64,000 nucleotides of DNA from Leptodontidium sp. MPI-SDFR-AT-0119. Its lineage: Eukaryota > Ascomycota > Leotiomycetes > Helotiales > Leptodontidiaceae. The notes beneath the pieces were generated by a model. The model searched no databases. It was not told the DNA's origin and worked only from the letters and a program-made list of their open reading frames with translations. The stretch lies in assembly GCA_020726505.1 (NCBI GenBank), contig JAHLEZ010000004.1, positions 2,356,001 to 2,420,000 on the forward strand, read 5' to 3'. Shown here piece by piece: positions 13,793-25,271 of the stretch; within the stretch, counting starts at the first letter, position 1; each line of letters starts with the position of its first letter. Both the position numbers and the translations under genes were made by a program.

Positions 13793-14146
13793 GCACCAAG
13801 AGAAATGCATGGAATGGCCACAGAATGGGAAACCTTTACAGAAAGAGACTCCCCGCCACAAGCAAGATCTTATTCGACAACCAGTGAGAGAAGTGAAAAT
13901 AAATGCAATGCTGTAAATTCCAATGCTACAAATCTAAAGCTCAATTACAAAAACCATCGCGAAAACACATCAACACTCAAGCTCTCAAACTCAAGACAAA
14001 CTATCAATACATCCACAGTGACCATCCTGACCATCCTGACCATCCTACAATCAGGCTCAGCCTATTCTCAAGCTGAGAAATTACCGTCAGGCATACACAA
14101 ATCAATCCACAAATTCTGCGAATACGACTCACACATCTGCACCGCG
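13793..14146. other. Intergenic between convergent genes
   Basis: Separates the GH125 gene from the convergent small secreted-protein gene. An open frame runs through 13805-14350 on the plus strand, but its product is low-complexity (Ser/Thr/Asn-rich) and overlaps the better supported minus-strand gene. A short CCATCCTGA direct repeat sits at 14021-14045. Confidence 0.5.
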
Positions 14147-14809
14147 TTAGCACATCCACTCACACACATAAAACCCAAAGAATTCGCTCTCCCGCCTAGC
14201 ATTTGCAGTACTCACATGAGGCTTCTCTACACCTCTCATCCCATCCGAACAAGTCCCCACTGTATCCCCCTTCGGACACCTAACAGGTACACAATCACCC
14301 TCCCCAGCACCCGGCCCCGACGACGTAGATGTCCCGTTCCCGGAGCATAAGAAAGACCATACTTGAACTCCACATGCGCATTCGCGGCGTCGTCTTTGGC
14401 TCGGGAGATCTTGAGCCCGCGCGGTGTGGGCTCCCAGTCTAAATCAGACTCCCAGTCGAACGAGATGGAGTTGCCTGTGTGGTTCTGGGCGCCGGGGGCG
14501 ATTTCAAAGGGTAAACCTCCTTCGGTGATGCATTTCTTGTCGATGCCGCGCTTGTCGCAGATGAGGTCGTGTTGCCAGATGAAGACTGGGTAGGAACACC
14601 TGTGTTTTTTTTTTGTCAGTTTAGACTTGTGAAAAGCTCCAGAGGTGGGTGGAGGAGAGATAATCGTACCAGTTGTTGACCCAAATACCTATTTTCTGGT
14701 CTTCTCTGAGACCTAATGTTGCAGAAGCGACGAGCACAGGAAGGATGCTCATGGTTGTTAACATAACTGTGGCCGCCATCGACGTTCTCACTAGCATATT
14801 GAAAAGCAT
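14147..14809 (-). pseudogene. BYS1/CetA-like small secreted protein, frameshifted
   Basis: Minus strand. Exon 1 (14809 down to 14670) encodes a hydrophobic signal peptide ending near ILPVLVASA, then IGIWVNNW. A 69-bp intron (14669-14600) follows, and exon 2 begins CSYPVFIWQHDLICD. The pattern NNWCSYPVFIW plus a Cys-spaced beta-rich body resembles the thaumatin-like BYS1/CetA family of fungal secreted proteins; this link is from motif memory and is moderate. Near base 14335 the reading frame breaks. In the original frame the protein ends at 14236 with an Arg-rich tail. In the -1 frame it continues as GDCVPVRCPKGD and EKPHVS to a stop at 14147, and that tail matches the tail of the paralogue at 15630-16222 (GDCVVYRC, ETFHVS). 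A true frameshift or an undetected splice are both possible. Confidence 0.5.
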
Positions 14810-15629
14810 GATGAATATTCAGGTATTGAGAAGTGCTTGTGAACTTGTGGAGAACTCTGCAGTGGGTTTGTAGTTGTTGAAGGAAGAGAAAGAGGAATTT
14901 GGATTAGAAAATTGGAGATATTTATATTCCTCATGGCGGGGGCGTGTTTGTGATTGTGGCTAGAAGAAGCAGCTCGATTAACGATGCGTTTTGCAGGAGG
15001 TATCTGAATCATAGGGCTGTATTCTGCCTCCAAAACAGTAATAACTTCATTTAAGGTGCAGTAGTTAGTCAGTCATGAGCATGAATTTTGAAAACGGGAT
15101 CCTCTGTACACAGAAGTAACTTTTCCTGGAAAAGGGGCTGCTGGCGGACAGTTACGAAAACACCTTCATTCTCAGCATGTCGTGTGCGTTCTAAGGATTT
15201 GGTAGATTTATGGCCAAAGTTAATGGCCAACCCACTCCGTAATCCTAGAAATATCTCAAAGTCATTCAATCTACAGGGTACAGTCAGTGGATGTTCTGAC
15301 ATCGGTTAAGCGAAATGACACCACAACTCCGTGAGGCAATGAACAATTTTAATTATGATAACAAACTCTGGGACTACATGAATTGCAAAATCTTCGCTTA
15401 AAATAAAACCCCATCAATTTTACAGTTATCTCTCAACCAGACTCGCTTCTTTGGGAAGTGCAGCTAACAACAACCTTCAACAGTGCCCGGTTTCCAGCCG
15501 GCCTTTTCCCCGACGGCTATTCCAAAGATGCTCCGGCTCACAAATATCAAGCCAAGTAGTCTCTGGCTGAATCGGGCAAGTCTATAGATAAAATCCATCA
15601 GCAACACTCAAGTCCATAACATTCACCTC
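14810..15629. other. Intergenic between the two paralogues
   Basis: Upstream flank of the first small secreted-protein gene and downstream flank of the second. A 78-residue minus-strand frame at 15069-15302 has no recognisable features. Nothing else seen. Confidence 0.5.
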
Positions 15630-16222
15630 TTAACTCACGTGAAACGTCTCCACTGCTCTCTGCTGATTGTTGCTGCACCTATCCTGGTTCCTCCCACACC
15701 GATACACCACACAATCACCAGCCATGAAACTCTGCGGCCACGGCGAGATTTTCACAAACTCCTTCTTAAAGGCCCCCTTCTCATCGCTCAACGACCATTT
15801 CAAAGCCCCAGGTCCCTTGTCAGAAGGCTGCAGCGCATATCTGAACTCCATATAATTCTTCTTCTTATCCATACTCCTGTAGATCTTGATGCGGATGGTC
15901 GCTTCCATCCAGTTATTCCAGTCGTAGGTAGTATCGAGTCGGAAACTCATGCCGTTGCCGCCGCTCGATGACGCGCCGGGCTGGATGCCGATGGGAAGCT
16001 CGTTGGGGTTGTTGTTGCACTAGTTATGTGCGCCGACGTCGCAGCGTTGCGCGGGGTCGTATTTCCAGATCCAGATATCGTCTTTGCACCTACTGCTAGT
16101 TAGTCTATTCAGGTAGTGATTACGGAAGTTTTTTGCTTGGGATACCAGTTGTTGGTGTTTAAATCCGTCGCGAAGGCAGCTGTGGCCATCAGGAGGCACA
16201 GAGCGAAGATCAAGGATTGCAT
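15630..16222 (-). pseudogene. BYS1/CetA-like secreted protein with in-frame TAG
   Basis: Minus strand. Exon 1 (16222-16146) encodes the signal peptide MQSLIFALCLLMATAAFA then TDLNTNNW; a 56-bp intron (16145-16090) is followed by CKDDIWIWKYDPAQRCD, matching the splice position and the NNWC..IW motif of the neighbour at 14147-14809. After DVGAHN a TAG stop lies at 16022-16020, yet the same frame stays open for another 129 codons to a TAA at 15632-15630, with a coherent cysteine-containing body (MEFRYAL, GDCVVYRC). The TAG could derive from CAG by one C-to-T change, the type made by RIP, but decoding by readthrough cannot be excluded. Tandem, same-strand paralogue of the preceding gene, so both are likely products of one duplication. 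Confidence 0.55.
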
Positions 16223-17976
16223 TATGTTTCTTCAGAAGAAGAGGTGGCAATAATAGTTAGTGATTTGTTCAGTTATTAACAATGGGTCTTGGCTGTTTGG
16301 AATTCTCGCTTCGCTGGAATGAAGGCAATATTTGGTTTTTGATGTAAAGAGAGATAGAATCAGTTAAGCCATGCAGAGAAGGTTTTATACCTACCGGGAC
16401 TCCTTCAAATTTGTAAAGAACGAGTTCGATTCACGGACTCTAAGCAACCTCCTGACTCGCCTTGTTAATGATTTCACGGTCTAGGTGGGTGCGTGAATAG
16501 ACCTAAAGGAGTTAGCACTTATATAGTAGGGACAACAACTTGCTAGCTAAAGCATTAAAAAGACTAAACATTATCGAAGCATCGTGCCTTGTGTTTTAGT
16601 GACGTGTTCAAATCAAATACCTAGCTTTCAAGCCACGATTACGAGAATAGGGCGGGCAGGATTAAGCGAGAAAGTCAACATCACAGATAGCTGCATCCTA
16701 TTATCGAGGGAGGAAACACGTGCCCAGCCCGCAAGTTAAAAAAGAGCTCCTTAAGAGACTTAATTCGCTACGTAACTTCGAGATAATATAATACACTCTT
16801 TTGGGTCTTACGACTCTGAATTACTCGTATTTTTTAGTGATTAACGTAAGGAAATTAAGAATACGCTCGTCAGCGTGGAGGGATGCTCACGCCCGAGTAC
16901 CTTCTCTTGCCGCGCCAGCGTCTGTCTGTTCATCGACGGCCAATTGTTTCCGATGCCTCGACTTTTCTGAAATATTAGTTTGCATGGCTCAACCGCCAAA
17001 CTTGCATGCCGCCTTATAGCCTAACTTAAACCTATTAACACCAAAGCATGGTCGAATGGAGGCATACTCGAAGGGCAGCACGCTTAGAGGAGTAACGTAG
17101 ATGTAATATCAATTACGTGAATAACTTCATTTTTTGGCCCTGTTATTGTTGTGCCTCCTTGCCTGGTGTTACATAGAGCGGCATGCAAATTTGGCTGTTG
17201 AGGTATATAAAATAATGTTTCAGAAAAGTCAAGGCAATAGAAACAATCAGCCTTCTTTTTCTTAAGGCCTGTGCTGAATGAATGTTAGTATGAAAGAAGC
17301 CCACAGGAATGCTGTTGACCCTGAGAATTACCTCCAAAAGAAAGTCGCGCATAGCCTCTACAAGACCTTGTTTTCGCATGATATTTGAGTCCTGGCACGA
17401 ACAGACTGTAGATCGCTGGCGGCCCCGCGGTCAGGTTGATGTACAGACAGGACAAGGTACGAACTCCAGAGAATCACTTGCCGAAAACCCACAGTTCTCT
17501 AGCCAGGAACTTGACTTAGCTGAAAGCTGAGCATCTCTAAACGAACGCCCGATAGCGAATAACCGGCTCAATACGGATTCTATGTGGACGGCTTTGACGC
17601 GTATGGGTAAGTTTTTGTCCAAGAGAGCAGGCTTGAACCGAATGCGGCAATGGACTTCGTCGGGACGGGACGACCCCGGTTTCCAGCTGAAGCTAGCAAG
17701 AGTTTGCCAATAGAACACGCCACCATCTCGCTTCTGCATGCCGATAGTAACCAACCAACTCCAGCTCTTCACTGGCGAAAGGCCTAGATCGTCACCTCAA
17801 AACAATAAAAAAAATTCCGGAGTCGTTATTGCGCTCTTTAAGAATCTCAAGACGCCCTTCATCTTCGCCAGCCTACCGTAACGAGCAATCGTGATGCAAG
17901 CGTGTTTTTTGGTATATCGCATTACACCAAGGTCTTGATCGTAGCTACTCCGACCTTGCCAATCATTTGGCCCAAC
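16223..17976. other. Intergenic region, AT-rich, with an inverted repeat
   Basis: Long gene-poor stretch ahead of the Hint gene. It holds the paired inverted repeat described separately (16943-17250). A 113-codon minus-strand frame at 17431-17772 has no recognised motif and weak coding character. The part nearest the Hint gene (17780-17976) is likely its promoter and 5' leader. Confidence 0.5.
16943..17250. repeat. Inverted repeat, about 70-bp arms, degraded element
   Basis: The segment 16943-17011 (starting ATTGTTTCCGATGCC, ending TTGCATGCCGC) is the reverse complement, with scattered differences, of 17181-17250 (starting GCGGCATGCAAATT, ending AATAGAAACAAT). About 170 bases separate the arms. 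Many differences are C/T or G/A transitions. It may be a decayed MITE or a snapped-back duplicated fragment. No target duplication is obvious. Confidence 0.6.
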
Positions 17977-20900
17977 ATGGCTGACACACCGAATCTCTTG
18001 CGGGAGAAGGTATTAGAGGTGATCCAAGTTCTACAGAGCACTGCCCCATTCACATCAGCCACCTCAGCGCGCGCTCTCTGCCATCATCTGGTTACTAATG
18101 GCAAATTGAGTGCATTGAGAGACTTGGCCGACAGCTATGATCCGAAAACTTCGGATGTCTACGAGGACATACGTAACAACCACAAGGAAGTCAGGAATGG
18201 TGGTGATTCACTCGCGGCGTCGAGTCTGGCCATGGCTTTGTCGTCGCAGCCGGGCGATGAGTATGGATTTGTAAAGTCCGCGAACAGGGTAGGCGCCTTG
18301 ATCCCAAGACGGACTTCGGGCATTTTACTGATTGTACAGGACAAAGCGACCCCTCTGGTGCGGTCGTCGCTCATGAATTTGGTCCCTTTTCTCATCGAAG
18401 CGCACATCGACAGGTACGTTGCAAACCCAATGTCCCCGAAGAGCAGAATCTGATTCTCTGACAGTGCTCTGAACGATGTTGCCCTCCCGCAACTCCGAAT
18501 TCTGGCGAAAAACGACAAATTCAAGCAACTTTACCGTGAGATCTTGACCACAGAAGGTTTGTTTCGCTCCATCATAAAAATATCGTTGTCTCACTAACAA
18601 GACCCAGCTGTCCAGTTCAGCATCGCAGAAGACTCATCCAAGGAATTTAGCGGCGGAAACTATCGCTCGAATCTTCTTTTTGTCTACGAGTTCTTCCGCA
18701 GAGGCAATACTCCCTACCTTGTCGGTACTGTCCCCAACACTGACAGTGCGGGTGGCTCGTTTGCAGACGTGGTCAAAGCCTGGCTGGAGCAGATCAAAGC
18801 ACCCAGCGAGAAGGTGACCTTTTCTGATGTCTTCAACAAGGTTCTGGCAGCTCAGACGAGCACGCAGGTTGAGGGCGATGTCAAGGACTGGCCCAAGTTC
18901 ACACAAGACTTGATGCAGATCCTGCTGCCTGTGGACCTTGTTTATTTACCGAATCTAGACATGACCAGTGGATTACCGCTGATTGTTGAGAATGTGCTGG
19001 CATCCGTGGCACCGCAGGCCATGAGCAACGAAGCTATCAAGACCAAGCTCCTCGCGTCCATTCCACAAAACACTCTCGGCTTCGCACAGGAGCTCTGGAC
19101 CGACTGGGACAAGCAGATTCAAGTCCTTGCACAAGCCGCACTGCGCTCCATCGACAAGGATACAGTTGGAGAAGTCCACAGAGGCGATGTGTTTCGGGGA
19201 GGCGATCCGCCCACTACAGACCAGCACAATGTCCAGGATCACCAGTACGGAGTTGCCCTAGCGGCTGCGCAGATCGAATGCAAGGACGTTGATGTGTGGA
19301 ATTGGCACACTCAACTGTTTAAAGCGCCTATGCTGCGACCAGCTGAAGATACAAAATGGACTCACTGGGGTGGTTCCGTGCCGGAGCACAAGATTGCAGG
19401 TGTCCGGTTCTGGCAGGAAGACTTGGAGCCGGTCCAACCATCGTGCTTTGTGGCAGGCACAAAGGTATTAACCAGGCAAGGGTCATTGCCCATTGAGACT
19501 TTGCGAGAACATGATCGGGTGCTGACCCGAGCCGACACGAACGAATGGGGGATTGTGTCGAGTGAAATCGTCCGCACGCCCGTCCGAGGAGGCGAAATCA
19601 CCCTCTGCGCCATCAACGACGGGCCAGCCTTCTTCACACCGAATCACCCCTTTGTCGACAAGTTTGGCAGAGTTCGCGCCGTGGACCCTACAGCCGCTCA
19701 TCAAGAGAATCCTTGGCTTGAGGTGGGAGCGCTCAAAGTTGGGGACGTTCTCTTGCACACCGACGACGGACGAACATACACTGAAGTTCCCATCCGAAGT
19801 CTCAGGCTGGAACCTGTCAGCTGCGAATTCGTTCACGGAGTGCATCTGCGCGAAGGCCTTCGAAGCTACCACGCCAACGGGTATCTAGTGCGAATGAACT
19901 ATCCAGAGATCACCATCAAAACCATCGCCGATGCTCTTCGACAGATTCCATCCGCAGAGCAGCTGCGCATGCTTCATCATCTGCAGGAACTACAACCGCT
20001 TCTTTCACGGTTTGGACAGGGGACGGTCATGGGTTTGCTTAATGCTGAGCTGGGCAGAAGCGACTCGGAGCTTTCAGCGATGCGTGCCAAGCCATCATCG
20101 GGTCCGAAAGTGCCGGCGCTCTGCTTTCAGAGCCGGTCTTTTAGGTTGACTGCCAACACTCCCGACCTGGAGAGGTTAGGTGATTATGGTATCCTCCCGA
20201 GGGTCGATTGCATGGATGGTCAGATTTGGCTTGACGAGACGGCGTGTGCGTGTGCGCAAGTTCTGGAACGAGGGTTTGTCTGGTCGCGGCCCCTGGACGG
20301 TGATTTATGGGAACATGGCTTGTGTTCGTTTGGCGGTGACCATAACATGGCAGCTGGAGACGGGTTCATCTGGGTCGACGACAATCCGTCACCGACACAA
20401 CCCTCGAGCAAGGCCATCCCTTTCCAAGCCCTGGCTGTCGCCCTTCGTGCACCCGCGGAGGAGACGGAAGCTGGTGGAGAGCAGACGTTCCATTTTGCTG
20501 GCGCTGGAGCTACCGCCGAAGAGTCTTACGATGACGGAGAAGAAGAGAGCGATGAGGACGAGACAAACGGCAAAGAAACGGGGCTTGCCCGGGTGAGTGT
20601 TGTCATTTCAGACACGTCCGTTCTTGAAGAAAGAGTCAAAACTGTCGAAAAGATTGACGGCCCAAAACCGACTGCGGCGTCATACACAATCGAAGAAGTC
20701 GTCGAAACGTACGACCTCACATGCGAGGTCGACACCCTCCACGACGGCCCCACTGGAGAGCCTCCCTTCAAGGTGCTACAGGTCCAAAAAGTGCGTAAAC
20801 AAGCGGGCGAAGGCGTTCCCACGTTTGACTATGCGCTTCCCGCGCTCGATCGGCTAGCTGCCAAGCTCAACGAGGCAGCCTCCCCCGAAACCAAGATTGT

Positions 20901-23900
20901 CAAGATGTATAGCACGTTCGTCACGCGCACGGAGAAGAACGAGCCGTGCTGCCAGATTATCATGCTCTCACCTGAAAGACTCGCGCTGGCGGCGGATGAT
21001 AATGTGCTTGAAGGCTCAGACGATCATGGCGTGAAGTCGTATACGGATTTGAAGTACACTAACATGGGATTGAGTGAGGGCGATTTGGACATGAGATTCA
21101 TCCCGCAAAAGCTTGTCTTGACTGCCAACACGCTAAAAGGCTTGATCGGCGGTACCTGGATTGAGTTTGACCCGAAGATGATAGGTGACGAAGGATCGCA
21201 TCGCAAGGTCTACGGCAAAAAGATACAGACTCCAACGATACCAGTCAGCCCCCCAGAGAGAGGAGCCTCTGCTGGTCCCACGACGGGATCAAAGCCGCAG
21301 TTTCTTCCCATACAGGCCAAGACTCGGAGTGTGCGAGACCTCACGACAGGCTTCACCATCAACACCGTCGAGTTGAAGAAGGACACTCAAGAGCTTCTCA
21401 AAAAGGTTATGCATTACCACATGGACGCCGACGATCGGAAATTGATCTTAGGGGTCAAGGAGAGACCGACTCCGACCGCAAACCCTACGTACGGCATCGA
21501 CGAGATTCCCGAGGATCTTGCGGGCTTGTTGGACCCTCAACTACAAGCGTGGATCAAGGGCACTTACGCGCCAGCCTGGATCGCCCAGTGCGCGGCAGGA
21601 CTCACAGACGAACAGCAGGCCAGGTTCAAGATCCGGGTCGATGTCCCGTGGCAGCGACGCCTCAAGTACTTTTGGCAAGGGTCGGGTAAACACTGTCTCG
21701 GTAAGTCACGCGAGTACAATGAGCTCAACACACAGCTGTCCATCTTGGTCTTTCGGCGCAAGTACCCACGTATCGGCGATTATCTGAGCGACAAGACGAT
21801 GGCCACCAATGAGACGAACAACGATGCGATCAAGGCGATGTCGGGTGGAAAGAAGTGGGCACACCTTTTGTTTGAGGCGCTCATGCAGGAAGACATGGTC
21901 GCGCATATTGCCAAAGAGTCGGCTTTGGCGGAGATCACGCAGCTCAACACGCTGGAAATGTACTTCACAAGTAAGTCTTTTCCGTGGTGCCGTGATAACG
22001 AAACTGCCACTCACTAATGACTGTTCATCAGTGCTCAACGCCCTCTGGAAGGACGACAAGGGCACCAAAGACCTTGGCCCACTAACCCTACAACTAAGCA
22101 ACGCAGTCAAGGCTCGTCTTCTCCGGGAGAACCTCTTCAAGCACCGCGCAACCAACGACCCTAAACAGCTTGAAAATGGCCTCCGCGATTATCTTCTCGA
22201 CTTCTTCACCCTCATCCTCGACGAAGAAGCCGCGACAAAAGCAGGCATATCGAGCGAATTCCGCGAAGCGATGGTCAAGAGTCTGGTGGAATTTAACCAG
22301 TGGAAGGAGGGTTACCAGAAGCGCGAAATACAGAAGAATGCCCAGGCTACGGTCGACAGGGCCAGCGGCATGATTATGAGCGCTGCCGCAATTGCCAGCG
22401 GGACAGTGGAAAGTGTCCAAGCTATTCCTGGCGCGGTGCATTCTGGTCGAAAGGGGTTGGCGAGGGTGTGGGCTGCGGCGAGGAGGGCCGTGAAGGGGGA
22501 GAAGGGGGATTACTCGTCGAAACGGCCCGAGCCGGGAGAGCCGAGTGAGCCAGTGTATGTGGAGGCCCAGCCGTGGACGGGAGCGTTCATGTTTGCCCTT
22601 GGATTGGGAATGGTAAGTCGCATCGTGCCCCAAATGCCCAATTCGGATGCTGACGGAGTGTAGACGGCGTGGTATGTCTGGGAGTCCTGGGACGCATGGG
22701 GATCGTGGCTCAAAGAACCCAACAGTCTGACCAAGCTCCAAAAAGCTCGTCTCGTCATCGGTAGCTTCCAGGCTTTCGGGAATTTGGCCTTTACCACCTA
22801 CAAAGCGTACGAGACGTTCAAGGGTAAGGGTGTCAAGACGGCGCAAAAGCTCGTCGAGTCAAATGCCGTGATTGCGCGGAAAATGGAAATGTCCGTCATG
22901 GAAATCTCCATGGCTACTCACCCAGATATCGTCCTAGATACCACCGATCTGGCGAATCGGACTCGTCGCAACGCCATCAGCTCCAAGGACATGGTGCTCG
23001 GCACGAACAAGTCGAGGAATGTCCAGGCAGCCTTGGCTGGTGAAGCCGGTGCCGCTCCTGAACAAGTCCGAGACCGAGTCGAATCCTTGTCAAAGTCAGG
23101 CAAGGCGGCAGTGAAGGGTCAAGAGCAGGCCGTTAAGACAAAACTCAAGTTTAGCACCCAGGAGTATGTGATCCGCGGGTTCGCCTGCGCCATGTCACTG
23201 GCTATGCTCATCATAGCGTGCATCGCTGCCTCGCAGGCGTGGGAAGAAATGGGCCTGGTCGAGCGCATCCAGATGGTCCTGACTCTTGTCATTCAAGCTT
23301 GCCAGTTAATCGTCGACATTCTGGTTCTGATATGCGCGGTCCCCGGGTGGGTCGGCCTTGCCATTGCAGCCATCGGATACCTGCTATCGCTCGTCGTTAC
23401 ATGGATCTGGGGCTCGCCTGAGCCGCCTCCTGAGCGGCTCACAAACTGGTGGGATGCCAACAAGCCGGAGGTCAAGGGAGGGTTCTTCCTGCGTATACCG
23501 GCCGAGCCACAATGTCTTCTCAAGTACACTATGAACACGACCAAGGCCGCCGTGGGCAGTGACGCGACATTGGTGATCACCGGCGACCTTGCCGATAGAA
23601 GCGTGGATCCGAGGTTCGACAGGCTGACATCCATCAATGTCTACTTCTCTGCCGGGACTGTAGCCGGCACAAGCGCCTTGTTTGACGCGAAAGCCCAGTC
23701 GCGCGCTGACCTCCTCAGCAAATCCTCCGACCCAGGCCCAGGAGAATGCAGCATTGCCCTGCCCGCATCACTGACCAAAGTCTACAAGGCGAAGCCAGAA
23801 GATGCAGGACGCCCAATTTTCCCCGCACAAATCGGCGAAACCGGAACGAGCCTGACCACGTTCCGCTACGACCTTGGAATAGAAGTGGACAATGTAGCCC

Positions 23901-24142
23901 GCGCAGAAAATGCCCCTCTCCCTGCAATTGCATTCGACAAGGGCGAGCAGATCGTCTTCAAGCTACGGGGTGTCATCGCCCCCCATGCACTGCCAGATGC
24001 CCAGGATAAGACGGATTACTCCAAGTCGAAAACCGCCCCGCCGTGGAAGACGTACACTATCAAGGTGGTGGAGAGTTATGCGGATGCAAAGGATGAATTG
24101 CAAGGGACGGCCGATGTGGAATTTGTGATTGAGAAAGCGTGA
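17977..24142 (+). CDS. Giant Hint (Hedgehog/intein-type) domain protein with C-terminal membrane helices
   Basis: Six exons (17977-18288, 18340-18413, 18465-18556, 18608-21970, 22032-22612, 22664-24142), introns 51, 51, 51, 61 and 51 bp, 1966 residues. The start at 17977 (MADTPNLLREK, good Kozak context) is preferred over an upstream in-frame ATG at 17902. Residues 1-438 are mostly helical and unrecognised. Residues 439-590 form a mini-Hint domain: Cys439 opens block A (CFVAGTKVLTRQGSLPIETL), TPNHPF (Thr503, His506) is block B, and YHANGYLV (580-587) matches intein block F; the end reads RMN-Y at 588-591 where an intein has HN before Cys/Ser/Thr. No homing endonuclease fits in 152 residues. 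An acidic stretch (EESYDDGEEESDEDE) follows around 790-820. About three hydrophobic helices lie at 1646-1728, then a beta-rich C-terminal domain. The expected chemistry is N-S acyl shift and cleavage at Cys439. Biological role unknown; the first intron is frame-neutral and could be retained. Confidence 0.85.
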
Positions 24143-24970
24143 CACGAGAGGCAAGAAATCAGCGATATTGAAAATGACTGTCACAAGCTATTTATGACAG
24201 GATCCGCTCGACAAGACCTGACCTGACAAAATAGCACTAACCTAAAAGAGCTTAGAGGCATCCAAAAGTGGTTCAAAGGCGACTTGAATAGGTTTAGCTT
24301 TACCCCTTTTCGCTTCCTGAATTTGTTTATAATATGTATAAAATAACCTAAAATATCGTGACGATCATGAGCTATTCATGAGAAAGTCTAACAAGGCCTT
24401 GAGTTTATGACGCAGCTGTCACGGACTTTTCTTCCATCCCTACGATAACATGATCATGCCACTTCTAAAGCAATATGGTTCCTTGTTTGCGAATCACATT
24501 AGCCTTTAATCCCAATACGCTTCAAAATGCGACATTGAACATATCCCTAGGGCATGACTGTGTATCTTCCAAGTATCGTGCAGCTTTCGTGATTGCCCAC
24601 CTCACCTGGAAGACGTTGGGATTTTGGAGACTGCGAAAGACGACATGAGAGCAGAAGGTGGAAGAGGTAAAGAGGCCTGAGAATAGATAGATCTAGATGG
24701 ATCTTTGAATTGTAATCAATCCCCGCTAATCAGCAGTATACTGTTCTCCACTGGTCGTCACATCCACACTACCCGAACTTTTGGGGGAAGAGATATAAAG
24801 CATCCGAATCACAGCTTCTAAGTTTCTACTCATCACTTCAAATTCTTGAAAGAAGAAGTTGAAACTAGTTCTTTATAGTACTACGGTCCTATACGGGTTG
24901 CGCTAGTGCTTTCATATACTTAAAGATTTATTATTGAAGCCGCCGGTTCTTACGAATTTTGCATGTAAGC
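24143..24970. other. Intergenic, nothing recognised
   Basis: AT-rich sequence after the Hint gene. No open frame of note, no RNA gene and no repeat that I can match elsewhere in the window. Confidence 0.5.
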
Positions 24971-25271
24971 TGTTACGGCTGGCAAGAGGTTGATACGGCG
25001 AGTAGACTCTAGCTTTGTATTTGGGCCTAATGCTACGCTCAGAATCGAGAAGAAAAGACAAGGAGAAAAGGAGAGCTCTCTGTAAGAGAGAGCTCGAGTA
25101 TAAATACACGAAGGACCCTCCTAATTAGGCCTAGCGTAGTCGAACGCCATTCACATTAACATGTCGCATGCTCGCCACCTAGTCTTCCCAATCAGGCTTG
25201 GCGCCGTCGCATAGCCAGCGATGCTACGAGCCATGTCGGTTAGAATACGAGGCGCATCGGAGGTCGTAACA
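24971..25271 (-). repeat. Solo LTR of the Ty3/gypsy family present at 43.8-50.4 kb
   Basis: Starts TGTTACGGCTGGC and ends GGTCGTAACA. Its reverse complement aligns over its full length (301 bp) with the 302-bp LTRs at 43814-44115 and 50100-50401, for instance AATCGAGAAGAAAAGACAAG and GTATTTGGGCCTAA. No internal retroelement sequence flanks it, so it is a solo LTR left by LTR-LTR recombination. It differs from the full element at several transition sites. The flanking 5-mers (TAAGC and TTTTC) do not form a clear target duplication. Confidence 0.9.

Noticed and set aside
13805..14350. 181-codon open frame on the plus strand
   Set aside because: Product is Ser/Thr/Asn-rich without motif and overlaps the minus-strand secreted-protein locus, which has a signal peptide, a splice and a paralogue.
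16420..16455. tRNA-like GAGTTCGATTCACGGACTC
   Set aside because: Resembles a B box, but no A box or cloverleaf arms are found at the needed spacing.
17431..17772. 113-codon minus-strand open frame before the Hint gene
   Set aside because: No motif, no homologous pattern that I recognise, and no splice signals; too short to call on its own.
19444..19899. A mobile intein with a homing endonuclease in the giant gene
   Set aside because: The Hint part is only 152 residues with no LAGLIDADG or HNH motif, and the C-terminal nucleophile position is Tyr; it is better read as a fixed processing domain.
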